Shown in pieces: positions 8,693-16,293 of a stretch of DNA of 64,000 bases. Where the stretch lies: positions 4,124,001 to 4,188,000 of the forward strand of contig NC_002678.2 of NCBI RefSeq assembly GCF_000009625.1, given 5' to 3'. Made by a program: the position numbers and the translations under genes. The notes beneath the pieces were generated by a model. It saw only the letters and a list, made by a program, of their open reading frames with translations. It had not been told where the DNA came from and did not search any database. Source of the DNA: Mesorhizobium japonicum MAFF 303099. GTDB lineage: Bacteria > Pseudomonadota > Alphaproteobacteria > Rhizobiales > Rhizobiaceae. Each line of letters begins with the position of its first letter. Positions within the stretch are counted from its first letter, which is position 1.

Positions 8693-9502
8693 CTAGCCGA
8701 CCTTGACCGGAATCCGCGCCTCGATCCGGCTGAGGGCCAGGACCAGAATGCCGGTGATCGCCATATAGATCAACGCCAGCAGCAGCAAGGGCTCGTAGGT
8801 GAGGTAGGTGTCCTGCCGCACCTTGCCCGCAACGGCGAAGATATCGATGACGCTGATCGTCGCCACCAGCGGCGTCGACTTCAATTGCAGCACGGTCTCG
8901 CCGGTCAGCGTCGGCAGAGCCCGGTAGAAGGCCTGCGGCAGCAAGATGCGCTGGAAAATCTTCCAGCGGCTCATGCCGAAGGCGCGGGCGGCTTCCAGCT
9001 GTCCCTGGGGCACGCCGGCAAAGGCGCCGCGCATCACTTCGCCCTCGTAACCGGCGAAGGACAGGGTGAGAGCCAGAACGCCGTACGGCCATGCCTGCCT
9101 CAGATAGGGCCACATCCAGGACTCGCGGATCCATGGATATTGCGGGAACAGCGAGCCCAGCCCGTAATAGAGCAGCCACAGCTGCAAGAGCAGCGGCGTG
9201 CCGCGGATGATGGTGCAGAAAACTTTCGCCGGCGCCGCGACCCAGATCGAACCGGCGGCCTGCGCCAGCCCGACCGGCACGGCGATCAGGAAGCCGAGCG
9301 CGCAGGTGACGGCCAGGATCCACAGGGCCCGCCAGATGCCCATCAGGCCCATTTCCCAATATTGCGGCAGCCAGTTCCATCGCATGAAAAAGGCGGCCGA
9401 CAGCACCAGCCCCAGGGCGATCAGGATGAGGACGATGCGGTGCGGCTGCAGCCAGAGCGAGGCGCGCGCCGCGGTGTTGATGATGGCCGCTTCGCCCGCC
9501 AT
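8693..9502 (-). CDS. Polar amino-acid ABC transporter permease (HisM/ArtM type)
   Basis: About 269 residues with an N-terminal helix and five or so further membrane segments. The permease EAA-type loop is VPQGQLEAARAFGMSRWKIFQRILLPQA, which contacts the ATPase. The segment IIRGTPLLLQLWLLYYGLG is characteristic of polar amino-acid permeases. The gene starts with ATG at 9502, overlapping the TGA of the preceding permease by one base (TGATG), so the two are translationally coupled and should form a heterodimeric channel. It belongs to the 12038–8693 transporter operon: ATPase, binding protein, then the two permeases. Confidence 0.93.
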   Translation of the reverse strand: MAGEAAIINTAARASLWLQPHRIVLILIALGLVLSAAFFMRWNWLPQYWEMGLMGIWRALWILAVTCALGFLIAVPVGLAQAAGSIWVAAPAKVFCTIIRGTPLLLQLWLLYYGLGSLFPQYPWIRESWMWPYLRQAWPYGVLALTLSFAGYEGEVMRGAFAGVPQGQLEAARAFGMSRWKIFQRILLPQAFYRALPTLTGETVLQLKSTPLVATISVIDIFAVAGKVRQDTYLTYEPLLLLALIYMAITGILVLALSRIEARIPVKVG

Positions 9503-10167
9503 CAGCGTGCCTCCTTGATCGAAGGCATGCCCCGCCGCGCCCATTTCTCGGCGCGGCCAAGCAGGAAGTTCGAAAACAGCGTCACCGCAAGATAGAGAAC
9601 GCCGGCGGCGAGATAGAATATCAGATAGGCCTTGGTGACGCCGGCTGCCTGCCGTGTCGCCAGCGTCAGCTCGAAGAAACCGACGACGGCCAGCAGCGCG
9701 GTGTCCTTGGTCGCGATCAGCCACAGATTGGCGAGACCTGGAATGGCAAAGGGCAGCATCGCCGGCAGCGTGATGCGCCGCAAGAGAAGGCTGGGAGACA
9801 TGCCGAAGGCGCGGGCGGCTTCGATCTGGCCCTGCGGGATGGCCAGGATCGCGCCGCGCATGACCTCTGTCGAATAGGCGCCCTGGCAGAAGCCAAGCAC
9901 GGCTATGCCGGCCACCAGCCCGCTAATATCGACACGCTGGTAACCGATCGCGGTCAGCACCTGGTTTATCAGGTCGGTGCCGGCATAGTAGAGCAGCAGG
10001 ATCAGCACCAGTTCCGGCACGGCGCGCACCACGGTGGTGTAGACCGCGAGCAGGTCGCGCACGACCGGTCCGCCATAGAGCTTGCCATAGGCGCCGCAGA
10101 TCCCGATGAGCAGGCCGACGATCGTGGCGCCGACGGCAATCTCGAGCGAATGCAGTAGCCCGAGCAT
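9502..10167 (-). CDS. Polar amino-acid ABC transporter permease (HisQ/ArtQ type)
   Basis: 221 residues from the ATG at 10167. It carries LEIAVGATIVGLLIGICGAYGKL, the RAVPELVLILLLYYAG segment, and the ATPase-contact loop IPQGQIEAARAFGMSPSLLLRRITLPAML. The frame stays open and protein-like upstream to about 10251 (LIDAFLPASAAGIIELLSP). That stretch has no ATG, GTG or TTG, and the only candidate is a CTG at 10251 behind a GGGGG run. Related permeases have a few residues ahead of the first helix, so either the short ATG form or a rare-codon start is possible. Partner of the permease ending at 8693. Confidence 0.9.
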   Translation of the reverse strand: MLGLLHSLEIAVGATIVGLLIGICGAYGKLYGGPVVRDLLAVYTTVVRAVPELVLILLLYYAGTDLINQVLTAIGYQRVDISGLVAGIAVLGFCQGAYSTEVMRGAILAIPQGQIEAARAFGMSPSLLLRRITLPAMLPFAIPGLANLWLIATKDTALLAVVGFFELTLATRQAAGVTKAYLIFYLAAGVLYLAVTLFSNFLLGRAEKWARRGMPSIKEAR

Positions 10168-10372
10168 GAGTGTGCCGCCCCAGCCGACGGGCGCGGGCGA
10201 GAGGAGTTCGATGATACCGGCCGCCGAGGCCGGAAGAAACGCGTCGATCAGCTTTGCCCCCGGATTGCTGGCTTTGTCCGCCGACGCCAGCGGCCGGCGG
10301 CAAGCATGCGTGGGAAGAATAGGCCGGAGAGCACAACTTTGGCGTCATGCCCTCCGGCTCATGCGAGGGGCG

Positions 10373-11170
10373 TCAGTTCGACTGCGTCGAGCCGCCGTAA
10401 ATGTCGAAATCGAAATATTTCTTCGAGATCTCGTCATACTTGCCGTTGGAGCGGATCGCCTTGATGCCGGCGTTGATCTTTTCCTTCAGGTCGGTGTCTT
10501 CCTTGCGCACGCCGGCGCCGACGCCCGGTCCGAGCACCTCGTCGTCCGGAGCCACCATGCCCTTCAGGTCGCAGCAGGCCTTGCCCTGGTCGGACTTCAG
10601 GAATTCGCCAAGCGCGATGGAATCGGCCTGCACCGCATCGAGGCGGCCGGCGGCGAGATCCTGGTTGGCTTCGTCCTGGGTCTGGTACTCCTTGATTTCG
10701 GAAGCCGTGGAGCCGAAGTGCTTCTTGGCGTAGACGGCGTGCACGGTCGACACTTGGACGCCGACCACCTTGCCCTTGAGGTCGTCAGGCGTGGCGCCGA
10801 ACTTCTGGTCCTTCGGTCCGATGATCGCCGTCGGCGTGTTGTAGTACTTGTCCGAGAAGTCGATCGTCTTCTTGCGCTCGTCGGTGATCGACATCGACGA
10901 GACGATGAGGTCGATCTTCTTGGTGGTCAGCGCCGGGATGATGCCGTCCCAGGCAACAGGTGTGATGACGCAGTCGAGTTTCTCTTCGGCGCACACGGCG
11001 TCGATGAAGTCGATTTCCCAGCCGACCCATTTGCCCGAGGCATCCGGCGAGGTGAAGGGCGGATAGGGCTCGGCGGCGACGCCGATCTTGACCGGATCGG
11101 CTTTGGCCACGCCCATGGCGGCGACGCCGAGCAGCAGTGCCGCGGCGAATGTCTTCAGAACAGTCTTCAT
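10373..11170 (-). CDS. Periplasmic amino-acid-binding protein of ABC transporter (family 3)
   Basis: 265 residues. A clear signal peptide (residues 1–24, cut near VAKA/DPV) precedes a family 3 solute-binding fold: VKIGVAAEPYPPFTSPDASGKWVGWEIDF, then IVSSMSITDERKKTIDFSDKYY and a C-terminal NGKYDEISKKYF. This is the arrangement seen in lysine/arginine/ornithine, histidine and octopine/nopaline binding proteins. The conserved SMSITDERK stretch, with its basic-ligand-associated residues, agrees with a cationic or guanidino ligand, as does the neighbouring enzymology, but specificity cannot be read directly. Two Cys in ACCDL and Cys residues near CAEEKLDC could form disulfides. Confidence 0.92.
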   Translation of the reverse strand: MKTVLKTFAAALLLGVAAMGVAKADPVKIGVAAEPYPPFTSPDASGKWVGWEIDFIDAVCAEEKLDCVITPVAWDGIIPALTTKKIDLIVSSMSITDERKKTIDFSDKYYNTPTAIIGPKDQKFGATPDDLKGKVVGVQVSTVHAVYAKKHFGSTASEIKEYQTQDEANQDLAAGRLDAVQADSIALGEFLKSDQGKACCDLKGMVAPDDEVLGPGVGAGVRKEDTDLKEKINAGIKAIRSNGKYDEISKKYFDFDIYGGSTQSN

Positions 11171-11222
11171 TTCAAACTCCCAGTTTGTTGTCGGTTCCCG
11201 GTTTTCTTCCGTCCCGGCTTTC

Positions 11223-12038
11223 CTAGCCGATGTTGCGGATGAACTGCTTGAGCCTTTCGGATTTCGGTGCGCCGAAGATCTGCTCCGGCGGCCCTTCTTC
11301 CTCGACCAGCCCGTTGTAGAGATAGACGACGTGGGTCGCGACCTCGCGGGCGAATTTCATCTCATGGGTGACCAGCACCATGGTGCGGCCTTCGCGCGCC
11401 AGATCGCCGATCACCTTCAGCACCTCGCCGACCAGTTCGGGGTCGAGCGCCGAGGTCGGCTCGTCGAACAGCATGACGCGCGGATTGATGGCGAGCGCGC
11501 GGGCAATTGCGGCGCGCTGCTGCTGGCCGCCCGAAAGATAGGCTGGATAGACGTCGCGCTTTTCGGCAAGCCCGACGCGCGCCAGCAGCTTTTCGGCCTG
11601 GGCGATCGCCTCGTCGCGCTTAACGCCGAGCACATGCACGGGAACCTCGATGACGTTTTCGATCAGCGTCATGTGGCTCCACAGGTTGAAGTTCTGGAAC
11701 ACCATGCCGAGCTTGGAGCGGATGCGCTCGATCTGCCTGCGGTCGGCCGGAACGGTGTGTCCATGGCTGTCCGCCTTGAGCTTGATCTCCTCGCCATTGA
11801 CGCGGATGACGCCGCTGGTCGGATTTTCCAGGCAGTTGATGCAGCGCAGCAGCGTCGATTTGCCCGAGCCCGAGCCGCCGATGATGGCGACCACCTCGCC
11901 GTCGCGCGCCGACAGCGATACGCCCTTCAGCACATGCAGCTGGCCGAATTTCTTGTGCAGGTTTTCGACATGGATGGCTTCGGCGGCGCCACTCTGCGCC
12001 TTGCCGGATGAGACTGCGGCAGCTTCCACCGCGCTCAC
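11223..12038 (-). CDS. Polar amino-acid ABC transporter ATP-binding protein (HisP/ArtP type)
   Basis: 271 residues with Walker A GGSGSGKST, Q-loop VFQNFNLW, signature LSGGQQQR, Walker B VMLFDEPTSALD and switch His in VTHEM. The start is GTG at 12038. It heads the leftward transporter operon. About 210 bp separate it from the divergent hydrolase gene, and that gap contains a dyad repeat (12172–12196) which could control both directions. It should power uptake by the two permeases encoded downstream. Confidence 0.94.
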   Translation of the reverse strand: MSAVEAAAVSSGKAQSGAAEAIHVENLHKKFGQLHVLKGVSLSARDGEVVAIIGGSGSGKSTLLRCINCLENPTSGVIRVNGEEIKLKADSHGHTVPADRRQIERIRSKLGMVFQNFNLWSHMTLIENVIEVPVHVLGVKRDEAIAQAEKLLARVGLAEKRDVYPAYLSGGQQQRAAIARALAINPRVMLFDEPTSALDPELVGEVLKVIGDLAREGRTMVLVTHEMKFAREVATHVVYLYNGLVEEEGPPEQIFGAPKSERLKQFIRNIG

Positions 12039-12171
12039 CGGCCGGCCCCTGCATCGTCGGCGGCAGTTCGTCGAACGTCTATCCGGCTAATCAACATATA
12101 CGCTGTACTGCCCCGCTCCAGACTTCAGCATGGACCCAACGGCGCGAGCCCGTCAATCCCGCTCATTACGG

Positions 12172-12196
12172 CACTTGCGAGCTTGTTGTGCAAGTG
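12172..12196. promoter_or_regulatory. Candidate operator (7-bp dyad) overlapping a promoter
   Basis: CACTTGC and GCAAGTG are perfectly inverted around 11 bases, and the right arm runs straight into TATAAAT (12197–12203), a good -10 candidate for the rightward operon. A TetR-family gene is second in that operon, so autoregulation through this site is plausible. This is inference from position and symmetry only. Confidence 0.5.
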
Positions 12197-12252
12197 TATA
12201 AATAGCCCTCCATGAAATTTTCTCGGTTTTTTTCAGCCAAAAAAGGGCTTCG

Positions 12253-13125
12253 ATGAGCGCTTTCGGATCACAATCCATGGCAGCGCCGCTGCGACGCGTG
12301 CTGATGCGGTCGGCGGCCAACGCCATGCGCGACGCCGACAGAGCTGCCTGGCACTATGGCCCAGGTTTCAATCCGGCGAAAGCGGCATCGCAGCACGCGG
12401 CGCTTGCTGAATTGGTTGCCGCCTCCGGGGCCGAAATCGAATGGATCGAGGACAAGGCCGATGGACTTTCGGATTCGGTGTTCACGCACGACCCATCGCT
12501 GATGACCGACCGCGGCGCATTGATTCTGTCCATGGGCAAGCCGTTGCGCGCCAGCGAGCCCTCGCTGCATGAGGAGACCTATAGAAGACTGGGCATTCCG
12601 ATCCTCGGCCGCGTCGAGGCCCCAGGCCAGGTCGAAGGCGGTGACTGTGTCTGGCTGGATGCGCGCACGCTGGTGATCGGGCGCGGTGTCCGTTCCAACC
12701 AGGAAGGCATCCAGCAGGTCTCCAACCTGCTGACGCCGCTGGGCATTTCCGTCTACGGCTTTGACCTTCCGTTGTGGCAGGGTGAAGAGGCCTGCCTGCA
12801 TCTGATGTCGGTGATCAGCCCGCTGGCCGACGACCTCGCTTTGGTCTATTCACCGCTTTTGCCGGCCCCGTTCTATCAGATGCTGAAGGCGCGCGGCATC
12901 CGCCTGGTCGAAGGCGATGCCGAAGAGTTCGCGGCTTCCAACGGCCTCAGCCTGAACGTGCTGCCGACCAACCCGCTCAAGGTCATTGCCGTTGCAGGCT
13001 TTCCAAAGACCAAAGCCGCGATGGAAGCCGCCGGCTGCACGGTCGAAATCTTCGAGGCGGACGCGCTCTGCATCGCCTGCGAAGGCGGGCCGACATGCCT
13101 GACGCGGCCGATTCTGCGCCAATGA
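12253..13125 (+). CDS. Dimethylargininase/amidinotransferase-family hydrolase (DDAH-like)
   Basis: 290 residues of the guanidino-group-modifying superfamily. Signatures seen are VLMRSAANAM, DGLSDSVFTHDPSLM (substrate-binding acidic residues), GQVEGGDCVWLD, the catalytic His in EACLHLMSVISPL and the catalytic Cys near the C-terminus in GGPTCLTRP. Family enzymes hydrolyse N-omega-methylated arginines to citrulline plus methylamines, or act on related guanidino substrates. Start ATG 12253, with AAGGG upstream. It overlaps the TetR gene by ATGA. Together with the following AruI-like decarboxylase and the divergent amino-acid transporter it defines a guanidino-compound catabolic locus; the exact substrate is unproven. 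Confidence 0.85.
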   Translation: MSAFGSQSMAAPLRRVLMRSAANAMRDADRAAWHYGPGFNPAKAASQHAALAELVAASGAEIEWIEDKADGLSDSVFTHDPSLMTDRGALILSMGKPLRASEPSLHEETYRRLGIPILGRVEAPGQVEGGDCVWLDARTLVIGRGVRSNQEGIQQVSNLLTPLGISVYGFDLPLWQGEEACLHLMSVISPLADDLALVYSPLLPAPFYQMLKARGIRLVEGDAEEFAASNGLSLNVLPTNPLKVIAVAGFPKTKAAMEAAGCTVEIFEADALCIACEGGPTCLTRPILRQ

Positions 13126-13769
13126 ATGCGCCATCCCGCCGCAGGTTCCGTCGCGAGGGCGAGGAGCGGCGGCGGCAGGATTTGATCGAGGCAACTCTGG
13201 ACAGCGTGGCGGAACGTGGCCTGCAGGGCGCCACCTTGCGCACCATCGCATTGCGCGCCGGCGTCACCGCTGGCCTGATCCGGCACTATTTCCCTGGCAA
13301 GGAAGAGCTGCTGCAGGAAGCCTATGCCGCGCTCATGGGCCGCATGACCGAGCAGGCGAAGGCGGCGCTGGTCATGGAAGATGCCTCGCCGCGCCGGCGC
13401 CTTGCGGCTTTCGTCACCGCCAACCTCAACGTGCCGATCATCGACGCGCGGGTGTTTTCACTCTGGGCAACCTTCATCGGCCGCGCCGGTGCGGATCCGA
13501 GCCTGGCTCGCGCCCACCGCGAAGGCTACCTTGGCTTTCGCAACGAGGTGGAAGCCGTTGTGGCCGAGGTGCTCGCCGCCGAACGGCGCGAGCCGGACGC
13601 AAGCCAGTTGCGCCACCATGCCATCGCGATCAATGCGATCATCGACGGGCTCTGGATCGAAGGCTGCCTGGCCGGCGAGATGTTCTCGCCCGGCGAATTG
13701 GCGGCGATTGGCATCAAGACCGTCGAGGCCGAACTGGGCCTCGCGCCGGAAAGGGAAGACAATCAATGA
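13122..13769 (+). CDS. TetR-family transcriptional regulator (BetI-like)
   Basis: 215 residues. The N-terminal helix-turn-helix is readable: RRQDLIEATLDSVAERGLQGATLRTIALRAGVTAGLIRHYFPGKEELLQEAY. The C-terminal part (residues 70–210) is an all-helical ligand domain with SLWATFIGRAGADPSLARAHREGY, resembling the BetI group. The ATG at 13122 overlaps the previous stop (ATGA), and its own stop overlaps the next start (ATGA), so all three proteins are made from one coupled message. Probably a local repressor of the operon and perhaps the divergent transporter, responding to the substrate or a product. Confidence 0.9.
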   Translation: MNAPSRRRFRREGEERRRQDLIEATLDSVAERGLQGATLRTIALRAGVTAGLIRHYFPGKEELLQEAYAALMGRMTEQAKAALVMEDASPRRRLAAFVTANLNVPIIDARVFSLWATFIGRAGADPSLARAHREGYLGFRNEVEAVVAEVLAAERREPDASQLRHHAIAINAIIDGLWIEGCLAGEMFSPGELAAIGIKTVEAELGLAPEREDNQ

Positions 13770-15346
13770 CAACACTCGGCGAGGCCCTGATCACACTGCT
13801 CGAAGCGCATGGCGTCGATACCGTCTTCGGCATTCCGGGCGTCCACACGGTCGAGCTCTACCGCGGCCTGGCGCGCTCGAAAATCCGTCATGTCACGCCG
13901 CGCCATGAACAGGGCGCCGGCTTCATGGCCGACGGCTATGCCCGCGCCAGCGGCAGGCCAGGCGTCGCCTTCGTCATCACCGGACCGGGCCTGACCAACA
14001 CCATCACCGCCATGGGCCAGGCGCGCGCCGATTCGGTGCCGATGCTGGTCATATCGGGCGTCAACGCCACGCCGACGCTGGGCAAGGGGCTGGGCTTCCT
14101 GCATGAGCTGCCGGACCAGCGCGGCATGATGGAAAAGGTGGCGCTGTTGTCGCGGCGCGTCACCGAGGCAAGCGAATTGCCTGACGCGCTGGCACAGGCC
14201 TTCGCGCTGTTTTCATCCTCGCGGCCGGGCCCGGTGCATATCGAGATCCCGACCGATGTCATGGTCAAGCCGGCCGACGATATCGCGGCACTGTTGAGCA
14301 ACGCGGCACCGCCGACGCCGGATGGCGCGGCCATTGCCAGCGCAGCCAAGCTTATCACCGCCGCGCGCCGTCCGCTGATCCTGGCCGGAGGCGGCGCCAA
14401 GCGGGCCGAGATGGCGCTGCGGCGCCTGGCCGAGACACTGGGCGCGCCGGTCGTCGAAACCACCAATGCGCGCGGCCTGCTGCATCGCCACCCGCTCTGC
14501 GTTCCGGCAAGCCCAAGCCTGAAGGCGGTTCGGGCGCTGATGGCCGAGGCCGATCTGGTGATTGCCGCCGGCACCGAATTCGGCCCGACCGACTATGACG
14601 GCTATGGCGACGGTGGCTTTGTGCTGCCTTCCAATCTGATTCGCATCGACATCGGCGCTGACCAGCTCGCGCGCCGTCCGGTGACGGTCGGCATCCAGGC
14701 CGATTGCGCCGAGGCGATCGAAGCCTTGCTCGCCGCGATCGGCACCGCTCATCCTGCCGCACCAGATGGAGAGGCGCGCGCCACCGCCGCGCGGAAGGCG
14801 GCGTTCGCCGAACTGAGCCCGGCCTATCTGGCACAGGTGCATGCCGTGGAAATGATCCGCGATGCCTTGCCGGGCGCCATCGTCGTCGGCGATTCGACGC
14901 AGCCGGTCTACGCCGCCAACCTCTACTATGATCACGACCGCCCGGGCGGCTGGTTCAACGCCGCCACCGGCTTCGGCGCGCTTGGTTACGGCCCGCCGGC
15001 GGCGATCGGCGCCGCACTTGCCGTGCCCGACGCGCCGGTTGTCTGCTTGACCGGCGATGGCGGCTTCCAGTTCACCTTGCCTGAACTTGGCGCGGCGCTC
15101 GATGCAAAGGCGCCGGTCATCTTCGTGGTCTGGAACAACAGGGGCTATCGTGAGATCGAGACCTCGATGCTCGATGTCGGCGTCGAGCCCGTCGGGGTCT
15201 CGCCGGCGCCGCCGGATTTCTGCAAGCTGGCCGAAGCCTATGGCATCGGCGCCGAACGGCTCGCCGATATCGGCGCTCTGCCGCAGGCCCTGAAGCGCGC
15301 CCGGGCAACCGGACTGCCTTGCGTCATCGAAATCACCGTCGATTGA
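13766..15346 (+). CDS. aruI: ThDP-dependent decarboxylase, probably 5-guanidino-2-oxopentanoate decarboxylase
   Basis: 526 residues with the acetolactate-synthase-like fold. The N-terminal half carries the catalytic Glu region (HVTPRHEQGAGFMADGYARASGR). The middle domain is FAD-type but probably unoccupied, and the C-terminal half holds the ThDP motif GDGGFQFTLPELGAAL…WNN. The overall pattern matches proteins annotated AruI, which decarboxylate 2-ketoarginine to 4-guanidinobutyraldehyde in the arginine transaminase pathway. The neighbouring DDAH-like hydrolase and cationic amino-acid transporter agree with this. No AruH transaminase gene is nearby, so the keto acid would have to come from elsewhere, or the substrate may be different. 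Start ATG 13766, coupled to tetR. Confidence 0.75.
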   Translation: MTTLGEALITLLEAHGVDTVFGIPGVHTVELYRGLARSKIRHVTPRHEQGAGFMADGYARASGRPGVAFVITGPGLTNTITAMGQARADSVPMLVISGVNATPTLGKGLGFLHELPDQRGMMEKVALLSRRVTEASELPDALAQAFALFSSSRPGPVHIEIPTDVMVKPADDIAALLSNAAPPTPDGAAIASAAKLITAARRPLILAGGGAKRAEMALRRLAETLGAPVVETTNARGLLHRHPLCVPASPSLKAVRALMAEADLVIAAGTEFGPTDYDGYGDGGFVLPSNLIRIDIGADQLARRPVTVGIQADCAEAIEALLAAIGTAHPAAPDGEARATAARKAAFAELSPAYLAQVHAVEMIRDALPGAIVVGDSTQPVYAANLYYDHDRPGGWFNAATGFGALGYGPPAAIGAALAVPDAPVVCLTGDGGFQFTLPELGAALDAKAPVIFVVWNNRGYREIETSMLDVGVEPVGVSPAPPDFCKLAEAYGIGAERLADIGALPQALKRARATGLPCVIEITVD

Positions 15347-15585
15347 AGGCTTCAGCTCGGCGTTGATTTTCTCGTCTGCATCGGATCCTTCGTCGGCTCG
15401 GCTGTTGTACCGCAACGGCCGCATGGCTGACGCCATTGCCATAATATGCGTAGTGACGCATGCAAAGACGAGACGGCTGCCATGTCGAGATATCAATTGA
15501 GTGATCGCCCGAAAGGCGCGACGCTCCGCGTCGGGGCGGCACAACAAGCGACACAATCATAAAAACACGACAGGAGCGGTCCAGG

Positions 15586-16293
15586 ATGACGGAAACACTT
15601 CAAGGCAGGCATATCGTTGTGACCGGTGGGACCGGCGCTCTCGGCGGTGCGGTGGTTGGTCGGCTGCTGGAACAGGGCGCCATCTGCCACGTGCCGAACG
15701 CACACGCCTCGGCACCCCAGCAATTTCCTTTCACCGCCCACGACAACGTCAAGCTGGCGCACAATGTCGACCTGTCGGACTCCGCCAAGGTCGAAGCCTT
15801 CTATGCCCAGGTTCCTGCCTTGTGGGGATCGATCCATCTCGCCGGCGGCTTCACCATGGCGCCGGTGGAAAAGATCGAATCGGCATCCTTTGCCGAGATG
15901 ATGGACACCAACGCCCGCACCACCTTCCTGTGCAGCCGCGCTGCGATCCGCTCGATGCTGGCGTTGGGCACATCAGGCCGCATCGTCAATGTCACCGCGC
16001 GTGCCGGGCTCGACCCCAGGCGCGGCGCCGGCATGGTCGCCTACACGGCCAGCAAGGCGGCGGTGGCGGCCATGACGGTGGCGATGGCCGAAGAGCTCAA
16101 GGCCAAGGGCATCCTGGTCAATGCCGTGGCGCCGTCGACGCTCGACACGCCGGCAAACCGCGCCGACATGCCGGATGCCGATTTCAGCAAATGGGTCAGC
16201 CTCGAAGCGGCGGCGGAAGCCATCGCCTATCTCGCCTCGCCGGCCAACCAGGCGATGAGCGGAACGCTGGTGCCGCTCTACGGCCGGGCCTGA
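15586..16293 (+). CDS. Short-chain dehydrogenase/reductase
   Basis: 235 residues, classical SDR length. The cofactor motif is TGGTGALGGAV, slightly divergent from TGxxxGxG. HLAGGF replaces the usual NNAG. The catalytic pair sits in YTASKAAVAAM, with Ser/Thr in NVTARAG at the Ser position, so the canonical catalytic Ser appears to be Thr or displaced. It should be cytosolic. Start ATG 15586, after AGGAG (15570–15574) at moderate spacing. Its last 16 bases overlap the end of the convergent membrane-protein gene. The 240 bp upstream contain no gene. Substrate unknown. Confidence 0.85.
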   Translation: MTETLQGRHIVVTGGTGALGGAVVGRLLEQGAICHVPNAHASAPQQFPFTAHDNVKLAHNVDLSDSAKVEAFYAQVPALWGSIHLAGGFTMAPVEKIESASFAEMMDTNARTTFLCSRAAIRSMLALGTSGRIVNVTARAGLDPRRGAGMVAYTASKAAVAAMTVAMAEELKAKGILVNAVAPSTLDTPANRADMPDADFSKWVSLEAAAEAIAYLASPANQAMSGTLVPLYGRA

